From Hyphococcus sp. (GTDB taxonomy: Bacteria; Pseudomonadota; Alphaproteobacteria; Caulobacterales; Parvularculaceae): DNA of 64,000 nt. A model generated the notes under the pieces. That model did not search any database and had not been told where the DNA came from. It worked only from the letters and a program-made list of their open reading frames with translations. Location of the stretch: contig JANQRY010000008.1 of NCBI GenBank assembly GCA_028284345.1, forward strand, positions 372,001-436,000, read 5' to 3'. The position numbers and the translations under genes were made by a program. This document shows, one piece after another, positions 54,443-64,000 of the stretch. Position 1 is the stretch's first letter, and each line of letters opens with the position of its first letter.

Positions 54443-55423
54443 ATGAGTGACACGGAAAAGCCGGACGGGGCGGCGGGCAAAAACAACGCAGGCGGAGCGA
54501 CCAATGATGATGCGCCGACGCCCAGCGAAGCGACCGGCGCCGTTCTTCACGCCTTGGCCGAGATGCGTCATGATCAGGCGGCCATTCGGCACGCATTTGA
54601 GACCGGAGAGTATCCCTACCGCCGCAAGATGTCGCGCCGCACCTATGAGCGCCGCAAAGCGGAGCTTCAGGTCGAGTTGCTCAAAGTCCAGCGATGGGTC
54701 GAAGAAACGGACGAACGCGTTGTTATCTTGTTTGAAGGGCGCGATGCGGCGGGCAAGGGCGGCACCATCAAACGGTTTACCGAACACCTCAATCCGCGAA
54801 CGGCGCGCGTCGTTGCATTGCCCAAGCCGACGGAACGCGAACGCAAGCAATGGTTCTTCCAGCGCTATATCAAGCATTTGCCGACAGGCGGCGAAATCGT
54901 CCTGTTTGACCGGTCATGGTACAACCGGGCCGGCGTTGAACGGGTCATGGGATTTTGTTCGCCGAACGAATATCTCGAATTTATGCGGGAAGCACCGGAA
55001 CTGGAGCGAATGCTGGTCAATAGCGGCATACGCCTGTTCAAATACTGGTTCTCCGTCACGCAAGACGAACAATTACGCCGGTTCAAATCGCGTGAACAGG
55101 ACCCGTTGAAACAATGGAAGCTCTCCCCGGTCGACAAGGCGTCGCTCGACAAATGGGACGACTACACCGAAGCGAAGGAAGCGAAGTTCTTTTACACCGA
55201 CACCGCTGACGCGCCATGGGTCGTTGTTAAATCAAACGACAAGAAACGCGCACGCCTCAACTGCATGCAGCATTTTCTCTCGTCGCTTCCTTATCCCGAT
55301 AGGGACCGTAGAGTTGTGCGGGGCCCCGACCCCCTCATTGTCGGTGCGGCGAGCCATGTCGTCAGGCGCGACCAGCATATTCTAGGAAAAAGCCTGCACC
55401 CGGATTTACGGCGCTCACAGTGA
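54443..55423 (+). CDS. ppk2: Polyphosphate kinase 2 (class I, long form)
   Basis: This second PPK2 paralogue has 326 residues with an 85-residue N-terminal extension. Walker A 'EGRDAAGKGGT' is at about 98-108, Walker B 'VLFDRSWYNR' at about 153-162, and 'GFCSPNEYLEFMREAPELERMLVNSGIRLFKYWFSV' follows. It matches class I PPK2 more closely than the copy at 17417, because of 'YERRKAELQVELLKVQRWVEETDERVVILFEGRDAAGKGG'. A GGAGGAGG ribosome site precedes the ATG. A GGCCGCTCGAGCGGCC palindrome follows downstream (55440-55455). Confidence 0.94.
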   Translation: MSDTEKPDGAAGKNNAGGATNDDAPTPSEATGAVLHALAEMRHDQAAIRHAFETGEYPYRRKMSRRTYERRKAELQVELLKVQRWVEETDERVVILFEGRDAAGKGGTIKRFTEHLNPRTARVVALPKPTERERKQWFFQRYIKHLPTGGEIVLFDRSWYNRAGVERVMGFCSPNEYLEFMREAPELERMLVNSGIRLFKYWFSVTQDEQLRRFKSREQDPLKQWKLSPVDKASLDKWDDYTEAKEAKFFYTDTADAPWVVVKSNDKKRARLNCMQHFLSSLPYPDRDRRVVRGPDPLIVGAASHVVRRDQHILGKSLHPDLRRSQ

Positions 55424-55531
55424 TTCGGTCCCACTGACCGGCCGCTCGAGCGGCCAGCCGCCGTTTTGCTGTTGCGGGTCGATGCAGCCTCGGCTCGATA
55501 GATTGCCGAGAATGGACTACGCACAACCGCC

Positions 55532-56254
55532 ATGCCTGCGCGCCGATTTCAGCCAGACTTCCTCATTGACCGCCTGCTCTATCGCGACGGGCTGATGCTG
55601 GTGATCGACAAGCCGGCGGGGCTGGTCGTGCACGCCAAACCGGGAAGCGATCGCGACAGCCGCGGGGAAAGCCTTGAAGATTATTTCGACGCCCTACGCT
55701 ACGGGCTGCCGAGGCCGCCGGCCCTCGCCCACCGGCTCGATCGCGACACCACGGGGTGCCTGATCCTCGGGCGGCACCCGAAGGCGCTGCGCAAGCTTCA
55801 CAAGCTGTTTTTCGAGGGCAAGATCGACAAGACCTATTGGGCCGTCTGCCGCGGCGCGCCGGAGAAGCTGTCCGGGACCATCGACACGCCGCTGACAAAA
55901 GGCAAACAACGCCGAGGCTGGCGCATGGAACTAGCGGACGAAGGCGACGAAACGGCGCTCGCCGCGCGCACAACCTATCGCGTGCTGGGCCAGAAAGACG
56001 GGCTTTCCTTCATCGAGGCGAAACCAAAAACCGGCCGCACGCACCAGATCCGCGTCCACCTCGCCTCCATCGGCGCGCCGATCATCGGCGATCCTCTGTA
56101 TGGGAACCTGTCGGATTTTGAGCGCGACGGGCCGCTGATGCTGCACGCAAGGCGGGTCATCGTGCCGATTTCAAAGAACAAAGAGCCGGTGGTTGTAGAA
56201 GCGGAACCGCCGGCGGCGATGGCGGAATTGTTAGCAACCGTGAATCCAAACTAG
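55532..56254 (+). CDS. RluA-family pseudouridine synthase
   Basis: The 240-residue enzyme has the catalytic motif 'HRLDRDTTG' (Asp in the centre), 'DGLMLVIDKPAGLVVHAKPGS', 'KIDKTYWAVCRG' and 'EAKPKTGRTHQIRVHLASIGAPIIGDPLYG'. No S4 domain is present, so RluA-, RluC- or TruC-type target cannot be assigned. It converges with atpC, with a repeat in between. Confidence 0.9.
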   Translation: MPARRFQPDFLIDRLLYRDGLMLVIDKPAGLVVHAKPGSDRDSRGESLEDYFDALRYGLPRPPALAHRLDRDTTGCLILGRHPKALRKLHKLFFEGKIDKTYWAVCRGAPEKLSGTIDTPLTKGKQRRGWRMELADEGDETALAARTTYRVLGQKDGLSFIEAKPKTGRTHQIRVHLASIGAPIIGDPLYGNLSDFERDGPLMLHARRVIVPISKNKEPVVVEAEPPAAMAELLATVNPN

Positions 56255-56261
56255 GATTGTA

Positions 56262-56340
56262 ATTGCCGGACTTGTTCCGGCAATCCATCAAACTGGAGAG
56301 CGTATGTCGCTGGATTGCCGGGATAAACCCGGCAATGACA
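56262..56340. repeat. Paired palindromic repeats between the RluA gene and atpC
   Basis: TTGCCGGAC...TTCCGGCAA (56263-56283) and ATTGCCGGG...CCCGGCAAT (56314-56336) flank about 30 bp. The design resembles the 87-bp pairs at 7685 and 62219 but the sequence family differs (ATTGCCGG rather than ATCCCGGC). It may serve as a bidirectional 3' end for the converging transcripts. Confidence 0.7.
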
Positions 56341-56345
56341 CCAGA

Positions 56346-56741
56346 CTACAACGCCGCCTGCAATTCCTTCAGGCTGTCGAGCGACTGCTGGGCGCTGAGC
56401 TTTTTCTCATCCGTCTCGGCGTCGGCGACGTCTTCTTCGGCGTCCTTGATCGCTTGCGCGATTTTCTCCGCATTCAGCTCTTCCGCCGGCATCGCTTCTT
56501 CGGCGAGGACGGTGAGGCCCGCCGGCGAAATCTCGGCAAAACCGCCGCGCACGAAAATGCGTTTTTCCTCCGCCCCGTCGCGGATCTTGACCATGCCGGG
56601 GGCGAGCGTCGTCATCAGCGGCGAGTGATTGGCGAGCACGCCCATCCAGCCTTCCGAACCCGGAATATCGACCTGATCGACGTCGCGGGACATCAGTTCC
56701 CTTTCGGGAGAGACGAGATTGAAATGGAGTTTGTCAGCCAT
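56346..56741 (-). CDS. atpC: F1 ATP synthase epsilon subunit
   Basis: Epsilon is the rotor subunit that couples F1 to Fo and inhibits ATP hydrolysis. The 131-residue protein has 'LHFNLVSPERELMSRDVDQVDIPGSEGWMGVLANHSPLMTTLAPGMVKI' and a C-terminal helical hairpin region. There is no recognisable ribosome site in the nine bases before the ATG; these abut the GGGATTA inverted repeat at 56750-56827. It is the last gene of the atp operon. Confidence 0.95.
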   Translation of the reverse strand: MADKLHFNLVSPERELMSRDVDQVDIPGSEGWMGVLANHSPLMTTLAPGMVKIRDGAEEKRIFVRGGFAEISPAGLTVLAEEAMPAEELNAEKIAQAIKDAEEDVADAETDEKKLSAQQSLDSLKELQAAL

Positions 56742-56749
56742 GTGTTTCA

Positions 56750-56827
56750 GGGATTAGGGATTGGGGATTAGGGATTAGCGCCTCTGCGCATTCGTTCCCT
56801 AATCCCTAATCCCCAATCCCTACTCCC
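56750..56827. repeat. Telomere-like GGGATTA inverted repeat between atpD and atpC
   Basis: Two 29-base arms (56750-56778 and 56799-56827) of GGGATTA/TTAGGG-type heptamers are complementary at 28 of 29 positions around a 20-base loop. In the minus-strand mRNA the first arm has five G-tracts of three or four separated by three or four bases. The element fills nearly the entire intergenic gap and ends eight bases before the atpC ATG and five bases after the atpD stop. Confidence 0.9.
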
Positions 56828-56832
56828 TATTC

Positions 56833-59291
<2,459 letters not shown>

Positions 59292-59305
59292 GACCCGCGT
59301 TTCCC

Positions 59306-60835
59306 TTACGCAAAGCTCTTCGTGAACGCATCAAGCGCGTCTTTGAGCTTCGCTTCCGCATCGTCGTCGAGCTTGCCGGTGTCGCGGATGGTTTTCAGAA
59401 TATCCGAATGATCGGCGTGGAGTTTGCGCAGCCATTCGCGCTCGAAATGGCCGACCTGATTTTTATCGACGCCGTCGAGATAGCCTTGCGTACCGGCGTA
59501 AATGACGCAGACCTGTTCTTCGACCTGAAGCGGCGAATACTGGCCCTGCTTCATGAGTTCGGTGAGGCGGTCGCCGCGGTTCAGAATGCGCTGGGTCGTT
59601 GCATCGAGGTCGGAGCCGAACTGGGCGAACGCCGCAAGTTCGCGATACTGCGCCAGCTCGCCTTTAATCTTGCCGGCGACCTGTTTCATGGCCTTCACCT
59701 GCGCGGCCGAGCCAACGCGAGAGACCGAGAGGCCGACATTCACGGCGGGCCGGATGCCCTGGAAGAAGAGATCGGTCTCAAGGAAGATCTGGCCGTCGGT
59801 GATCGAGATCACGTTGGTCGGGATATAGGCCGAAACGTCGTTGGCCTGGGTCTCAATGATCGGCAGGGCCGTCAGCGATCCGGCGCCGTTGTCTTCGTTG
59901 AGCTTGGCTGCGCGTTCGAGCAGGCGCGAGTGCAGGTAGAAAACGTCGCCCGGATAGGCTTCGCGCCCCGGCGGACGACGAAGGAGAAGCGACATCTGAC
60001 GATAGGCCACCGCCTGTTTCGACAGATCATCATAGATGATCAGCGAGTGCATGCCGTTGTCGCGGAAATATTCGCCCATGGCGCAACCCGCGAAGGGCGC
60101 GAGGAACTGCAGCGGCGCCGGTTCCGACGCCGTCGCGGCGACGACGATGGAATAGTCCATGGCGCCGTTGTCTTCGAGCGTCTTGACGATCTGCGCCACG
60201 GTGGAGCGCTTTTGGCCGACGGCGACATAAACGCAATAGAGTTTCTTCGACTCATCGCCGCTTGCGTTCACGTCTTTCTGGTTGAGGATCGTGTCGACGC
60301 AGATGGCGGTCTTGCCGGTCTGGCGGTCGCCGATGACAAGCTCGCGCTGGCCGCGGCCGATGGGGATCATGGCGTCGACGGCCTTGATGCCGGTCTGCAT
60401 CGGTTCGTGCACGGATTTGCGCGGCAGGATGCCCGGCGCCTTGACGTCGACAACCCGGCGCTCGGTCGCATCAATGGGGCCCTTGCCGTCGATCGGGTTG
60501 CCGAGCGGGTCAACGACCCGGCCCAGAAGGCCCTTGCCCACCGGCACGTCGACGATCGACTGCGTCCGCTTGACGGTGTCGCCTTCCTTGATCTCCCGGT
60601 CTTCGCCGAAGATCACGACGCCGACATTGTCGGCCTCAAGGTTGAGCGCCATGCCTTTCACGCCGTTGGCGAATTCGACCATCTCGCCGGCCTGGACATT
60701 GTCGAGACCGTAAATGCGCGCGATGCCGTCGCCGACGGAAAGCACCTGACCGATTTCGGAGACTTCGGCGTCCTTGCCGAAGTCCTTGATCTGCTGCTTC
60801 AGGATGGAGGAAATTTCCGACGCATTGAGGTCCAT
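59306..60835 (-). CDS. atpA: F1 ATP synthase alpha subunit
   Basis: This is the non-catalytic nucleotide-binding subunit. The P-loop '[16 protein letters not shown]', 'PYTGCAM'-type '[66 protein letters not shown]' and the '[31 protein letters not shown]' segment are intact. At 509 residues it is full length. It follows atpH by four bases. Confidence 0.98.
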   Translation of the reverse strand: MDLNASEISSILKQQIKDFGKDAEVSEIGQVLSVGDGIARIYGLDNVQAGEMVEFANGVKGMALNLEADNVGVVIFGEDREIKEGDTVKRTQSIVDVPVGKGLLGRVVDPLGNPIDGKGPIDATERRVVDVKAPGILPRKSVHEPMQTGIKAVDAMIPIGRGQRELVIGDRQTGKTAICVDTILNQKDVNASGDESKKLYCVYVAVGQKRSTVAQIVKTLEDNGAMDYSIVVAATASEPAPLQFLAPFAGCAMGEYFRDNGMHSLIIYDDLSKQAVAYRQMSLLLRRPPGREAYPGDVFYLHSRLLERAAKLNEDNGAGSLTALPIIETQANDVSAYIPTNVISITDGQIFLETDLFFQGIRPAVNVGLSVSRVGSAAQVKAMKQVAGKIKGELAQYRELAAFAQFGSDLDATTQRILNRGDRLTELMKQGQYSPLQVEEQVCVIYAGTQGYLDGVDKNQVGHFEREWLRKLHADHSDILKTIRDTGKLDDDAEAKLKDALDAFTKSFA

Positions 60836-60839
60836 TGCT

Positions 60840-61412
60840 TTACGCCTCTTTCATCACGGTTTTGAGTTTGTTGAGTTTTGTTCGGAGCGATGAGTCGATC
60901 ATCTTCGAACCGACCTTGACGATCAGCCCGCCGAGAAGATCGGGATCAACGCGCGTTTCAAGATTGACCGCCTTGCCGACCATGGATTCGATTTCCATGC
61001 GGATCGACTTGATCTGTTCGTCATTCATGGGCGCGGCGGAGACGGCGCTGGCGGAAACCTCGCCCCGCGCTTCAGCAGCCTTGGCGAGAAAAGCGCCGAT
61101 CATGGCTTCGAGCGCAAAGAGGCGCCGGTTCGTGGCGACGAGTTTGAGGAAATTCTGCGTCATCGGCGAAAGGCCCGCCTGTTCCGCAAGCGCCGTGATC
61201 GCCGCCAGCTGGTCGGCGCGATCGTAGACCGGGCTTTTCAGAAAATCCTTCAGATCGGCCGAGTCGCGGATCGCGGCGCGAAGGTTTTTCAGCTCGCCCT
61301 CGACCGCATCGGCCTGGCCTTCCTCGCGCGCGAGATCGAATAGCGCTTCGGCGTAGCGGCCCGCCGCGCCGGTCGTCGATACGAAGTCGCCCGAGGCGTT
61401 TTCGCTGGACAC
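60840..61412 (-). CDS. atpH: F1 ATP synthase delta subunit
   Basis: Delta connects F1 to the peripheral stalk. The 190-residue protein shows '[55 protein letters not shown]' and '[33 protein letters not shown]'. The start is a GTG at 61412 with GAGGAG upstream. It is the first gene of the atpHAGDC operon; Fo genes are elsewhere. Confidence 0.95.
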   Translation of the reverse strand: MSSENASGDFVSTTGAAGRYAEALFDLAREEGQADAVEGELKNLRAAIRDSADLKDFLKSPVYDRADQLAAITALAEQAGLSPMTQNFLKLVATNRRLFALEAMIGAFLAKAAEARGEVSASAVSAAPMNDEQIKSIRMEIESMVGKAVNLETRVDPDLLGGLIVKVGSKMIDSSLRTKLNKLKTVMKEA

Positions 61413-61622
61413 GGGGTTCCGGTGCTCCTCGTCCCTGTCGGAAACGGCGTCCGCTTTGATGGCGACCGCCTAACTCCTTGAATTCACTAGCTAAATGCGG
61501 CAACAGGATGTGCGCCGCCGGCCCTCGCGCGAGAGCGCCGCGAGCGGTAGCACGGCCCATCAGGCGACGCAATAATGCTGCGGTGCGGCGGAATGGCTAA
61601 AGGCGGATTTTTGCCGCGGCGG

Positions 61623-62174
61623 TCAGAAAGTCCAGCCGAGGCGCAGGCCCAGATTGTCGAGCCCTTCATTCGGCGTGCAGAGATTGGCGTTCGACAGATG
61701 CGCCCAGTAAACGGATGCGTTGAGACGCTCGGTCACCCGAAAGCCCGCATCGGCGGACAGCCGGAACAGCGCCCGACAGCCGAGAAAGACCGTGTGGCCC
61801 TGACGACCCGTATCGATCGCCGGATCGAACGGAGCCGTTTCGCCATTATGAAGCGCCCCGCCGACGCCGCCATTGACGTAGAAGCGGTCGGTGAGATCGA
61901 AGCGCCAGTCGAGGCCGGCGTAGATCTGGCTCGTGGCGTCGGAATCGAAAGCAATCGTCGCGCCGACGACCGGGCGCGGCGCTAGCAGCACCGACAGAAA
62001 GTCCGGCGAGCGGAAAACAATCTCGCCATTGACGGCCGCGCCCTGTTCCTTGTCGACCCCTTGCCCGCCCCAGCCTTGCGCAACAACGCCGCCGCGCAGT
62101 TCCGATATGAGGCCGTCGGCGTGGGCGGGCGCCGCAAAGGCGAGGAAAGCCAGTCCTATGATCAGTATGCGCAT
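61623..62174 (-). CDS. pagL: Lipid A 3-O-deacylase PagL-type
   Basis: This outer-membrane beta-barrel hydrolyses the 3-O-acyl chain of lipid A. The 183-residue protein has a signal peptide ending near 'APAHA' (residue 19) and a C-terminal 'HLSNANLCTPNEGLDNLGLRLGWTF', which carries the PagL His-x-Ser pair and Glu and a terminal Phe typical of outer-membrane proteins. It lies between priA and atpH, where relatives often have priA directly beside atpH, and is flanked by an 87-bp repeat pair. Confidence 0.88.
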   Translation of the reverse strand: MRILIIGLAFLAFAAPAHADGLISELRGGVVAQGWGGQGVDKEQGAAVNGEIVFRSPDFLSVLLAPRPVVGATIAFDSDATSQIYAGLDWRFDLTDRFYVNGGVGGALHNGETAPFDPAIDTGRQGHTVFLGCRALFRLSADAGFRVTERLNASVYWAHLSNANLCTPNEGLDNLGLRLGWTF

Positions 62175-62218
62175 GAAAGAGACTCTAATCCCGAACTAAT
62201 CACCCTAAAAGCCTTTCT

Positions 62219-62305
62219 CCCGTCCTCCCCGGCGAAAGCCGGGGTCCAGAAGCTGCAAGCATCAGCCCTCGTGGCTCTGGATCCCGGCTTTCGCCGGGAA
62301 AGCGG
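62219..62305. repeat. 87-bp composite REP pair
   Basis: Palindromes CCCCGGC - GCCGGGG (about 62226-62245) and ATCCCGGC - GCCGGGA (62281-62299) lie in a unit of 87 bp, the same length as the unit at 7685-7771. The right half (CTCTGGATCCCGGCTTTCGC) is identical in both. It lies between pagL and the end of priA. Confidence 0.8.
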
Positions 62306-62374
62306 AGAGGTAGGACTCTTGAACTGGAGATACGCACCCACCCCGCGGGAATACTCAGACTACACCAACAGGAC

Positions 62375-64000
62375 CTAAAGAAACGAATAAGGATCGATAT
62401 CCACGACCCGACGCACCGATGAAGGCATTTTCACCTTTGGCAGCCAGTCATCGAGATAGGCTTGAATATTCACGTCGCGGCGCGCCTTGACGAGGAAGCG
62501 CATGCGCGCCTCGCCCCGCAGCCGGTAAATGGGCGCCCGGGCGGGACCGAGCACGGCGACGCCGTCGCCGGCGGGCGCGGCGGCCCGCAGGGCCTTCGCC
62601 GCATCATGGAGGGCCGGCTCGTTGCGCCCGCGCAGGAGAATCGCCGCGAGCCGTCCGTATGGCGGGAAGCCGGCGCGCTTTCGCCCCTCCGCCTCCGCCG
62701 CCAGAAAGGCGTTGCGATCGCCGGTTTTGAGGGCCTGAAACACCGCCGCCTCGGGCTGATAGGTTTGCAGAAGCGCGCGGCCCGGTTTTTCGCCGCGCCC
62801 GGCGCGGCCCGTCACCTGCGCCAGCAATTGATAGGTCCGTTCCGCGGCGCGCAGATCGCCGCCGGCAAGACCAAGATCGGCGTCGACGACGCCGACCAGC
62901 GTCAGCCCCGGAAAGTGGTGGCCTTTCGCCGCGACCTGCGTTGCGATCAGGATGTCGATGTCGCCGGCGGCCATATCGCTGAGGATCTCGCGGACGGCGC
63001 GGGCGCCCGGCGCCGTGTCCGACGACAAGACGCCGATCGCCGCGTCGGGCCAGCGCGCCGCGGCCTCTTCGGCGACCCGTTCAACGCCCGGACCGCAAGG
63101 GGCTAGCGATCCGACGGCGTTGCAGTTGGGACAGGCCGCGGGCTTTTCCATGGAAAAGCCCGTGTGATGGCAGACGAGCCGGTTCTCGAAGCGATGCTCG
63201 ACCAGCATGGTGTCGGAGTCGGGCGCGGTCATTTTGTGCCCGCATCGTCGACACAGGGTCAGCGGCGCATAGCCGCGCCGGTTTAAAAACAACAGTGATT
63301 GTTCGCCTGCGGAGAGATTGGCGTCGACCTCGCGGGCGAGCACCGGCGACAGCCAGGCGCCGGCGTCCGGCGGGTCCTCGCGCATGCCGATGAGGCCGAT
63401 ATCGGGCATCGCCGCGTCGGCAAAACGCGACGGCAACCCGACGGCGCCGTATCGGCCCTCGTCGATATTGACCACCGTTTCCAGCGACGGCGTCGCCGAA
63501 GCGAGAATAACCGGGAAACCGGCGCGGGCGCCGCGGGCGACGGCGAGATCGCGAGCATGATAGATGACGCCGTCTTCCTGCTTGTAGGCATTGTCGTGTT
63601 CTTCATCGACGACAATCAGCCTCAGATCGGGAAAGGGCAGAAACAGCGCCGACCGTGCGCCAACGACGAGCCGCGCCTGACCTTCCGCAACCCGTCGCCA
63701 GACGCGCCGGCGCGCCGCCGACGTCATGTCCGAATGCCACGGCGCGGGCGCAGCATTAAAGCGCTCTTCAACGCGCTTGAGGAACGGAACCGTCAGCGCG
63801 ATTTCCGGGATCAGGATGAGCGCTTGGGCGGTCTCATCGCGCCGCAGCGCCGCCGCGACCGCTTCGAGATAAACCTCCGTCTTGCCCGAGCCCGTGACGC
63901 CGTCGATCAGCAGGGTCTGATGACGCCCCGCATGGATCGGCTCGCTCAGGGCGTCCGCCGCATATTGCTGGTCTTCGGACAAATGCGGGCCCGGAGCGGC
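62375..64000 (-). CDS. priA: Primosomal protein N' (PriA helicase), N-terminus outside window
   Basis: PriA restarts stalled replication forks. Only the C-terminal part is here, the frame being open to the right edge. It has Walker A 'GVTGSGKTEVYLEA', Walker B 'VVDEEHDNAYKQEDG', motif III 'LASATPSLET', the zinc-binding Cys pairs 'CRRCG' and 'CPNC', 'GDIDILIATQVAAKGHHFPGLTLVGVVDADLGL' and 'QVTGRAGRGEKPGRALLQT'. The first Cys pair region reads 'VCHHTGFS'. The gene points toward pagL and the atp operon on the same strand. Confidence 0.96.
   Translation of the reverse strand, partial: AAPGPHLSEDQQYAADALSEPIHAGRHQTLLIDGVTGSGKTEVYLEAVAAALRRDETAQALILIPEIALTVPFLKRVEERFNAAPAPWHSDMTSAARRRVWRRVAEGQARLVVGARSALFLPFPDLRLIVVDEEHDNAYKQEDGVIYHARDLAVARGARAGFPVILASATPSLETVVNIDEGRYGAVGLPSRFADAAMPDIGLIGMREDPPDAGAWLSPVLAREVDANLSAGEQSLLFLNRRGYAPLTLCRRCGHKMTAPDSDTMLVEHRFENRLVCHHTGFSMEKPAACPNCNAVGSLAPCGPGVERVAEEAAARWPDAAIGVLSSDTAPGARAVREILSDMAAGDIDILIATQVAAKGHHFPGLTLVGVVDADLGLAGGDLRAAERTYQLLAQVTGRAGRGEKPGRALLQTYQPEAAVFQALKTGDRNAFLAAEAEGRKRAGFPPYGRLAAILLRGRNEPALHDAAKALRAAAPAGDGVAVLGPARAPIYRLRGEARMRFLVKARRDVNIQAYLDDWLPKVKMPSSVRRVVDIDPYSFL

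Noticed and set aside
55440-55455. Perfect palindrome GGCCGCTCGAGCGGCC after the long ppk2 as a terminator
   Set aside because: The stem has no loop sequence and no immediate T-run; TTTT appears only later. It is not convincing as a terminator and has been left as a comment in the gene entry.
59408-60865. A 485-residue reading frame opposite atpA
   Set aside because: It mirrors codons of atpA, which is a full-length, highly conserved gene. Long antisense frames are expected in this GC-rich DNA.

Overview
The window is a GC-rich chromosomal segment from an alphaproteobacterium, probably near the Caulobacterales/Hyphomonadales/Parvularculales. This rests on gcrA, flbT, a HIG1 protein beside etfB-etfA, the argH/tlpA - lptM-lysA - DUF4175 block, and the atpHAGDC order near priA. 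No rRNA, tRNA, CRISPR array, transposase, integrase or prophage was seen. Almost everything is core chromosome; the only accessory-looking stretch is an AT-richer segment at about 1.5-3.3 kb.

Layout. 0-1.5 kb: a zinc-ribbon/DUF3426-type protein cut by the left edge, then hpt. 1.5-3.3 kb: a transmembrane-only ABC protein with a palindromic operator candidate and a small lipoprotein. 3.4-9.8 kb: DUF4175 protein, DUF5658 protein, an lptM-lysA pair, argH and a TlpA thioredoxin. 9.9-13 kb: a large unknown lipoprotein, a dodecin and hbd. 13-15.2 kb: etfA, etfB and a HIG1 protein, giving an electron-transfer/beta-oxidation group. 15.3-20.7 kb: a secreted Cys/His-motif protein, then ABC-2 permease - hslO - methyltransferase - ppk2. 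21-25.9 kb: gcrA, and the LppC lipoprotein divergent from rsmI-yraN-BON lipoprotein-gshB. 26-30.3 kb: three glycosyltransferases and a multi-pass membrane protein. 30.4-32.7 kb: lptF-lptG. 32.8-38.5 kb: orphan flbT, mtaB, ftsY, yciB, a Nudix hydrolase, a MarR regulator with a histone-H1-like tail, and a TrmH-family methyltransferase. 38.6-45.7 kb: universal stress protein, PLP enzyme, xthA, TSUP permease, an unknown protein, a probable small RNA, lolA, a glutathione S-transferase and an Old-Yellow-Enzyme. 45.8-54.3 kb: obgE, nadD, egtD, rsfS, rlmH, LytM factor, ctpA, divergent deacetylase and rppH. 54.4-56.3 kb: a second ppk2 and an RluA-type synthase. 56.3-61.4 kb: the F1 ATP synthase operon. 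61.6-64 kb: pagL and a partial priA.

Functional themes. Envelope assembly recurs: LptM, LptF, LptG, LolA, PagL, LppC, BON lipoprotein, LytM factor, CtpA and YciB. Fatty-acid/electron transfer (Hbd, EtfAB, HIG1), polyphosphate (two PPK2) and thiol/redox functions (GshB, EgtD, Hsp33, TlpA, GST, OYE) are also represented.

The most unusual signals are in non-coding DNA. There are two 114-bp palindromic repeats whose arms are co-oriented while their centres are inverted. A telomere-like GGGATTA inverted repeat, with a quadruplex-type G-tract pattern in the mRNA, fills the atpD-atpC gap, and a pair of repeats fills the atpG-atpD gap. A minus-strand RNA of about 145 nt with promoter and terminator is predicted next to lolA. 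I found no convincing new multi-gene system; the glycosyltransferase cluster and the 558-residue lipoprotein are the least explained coding parts.
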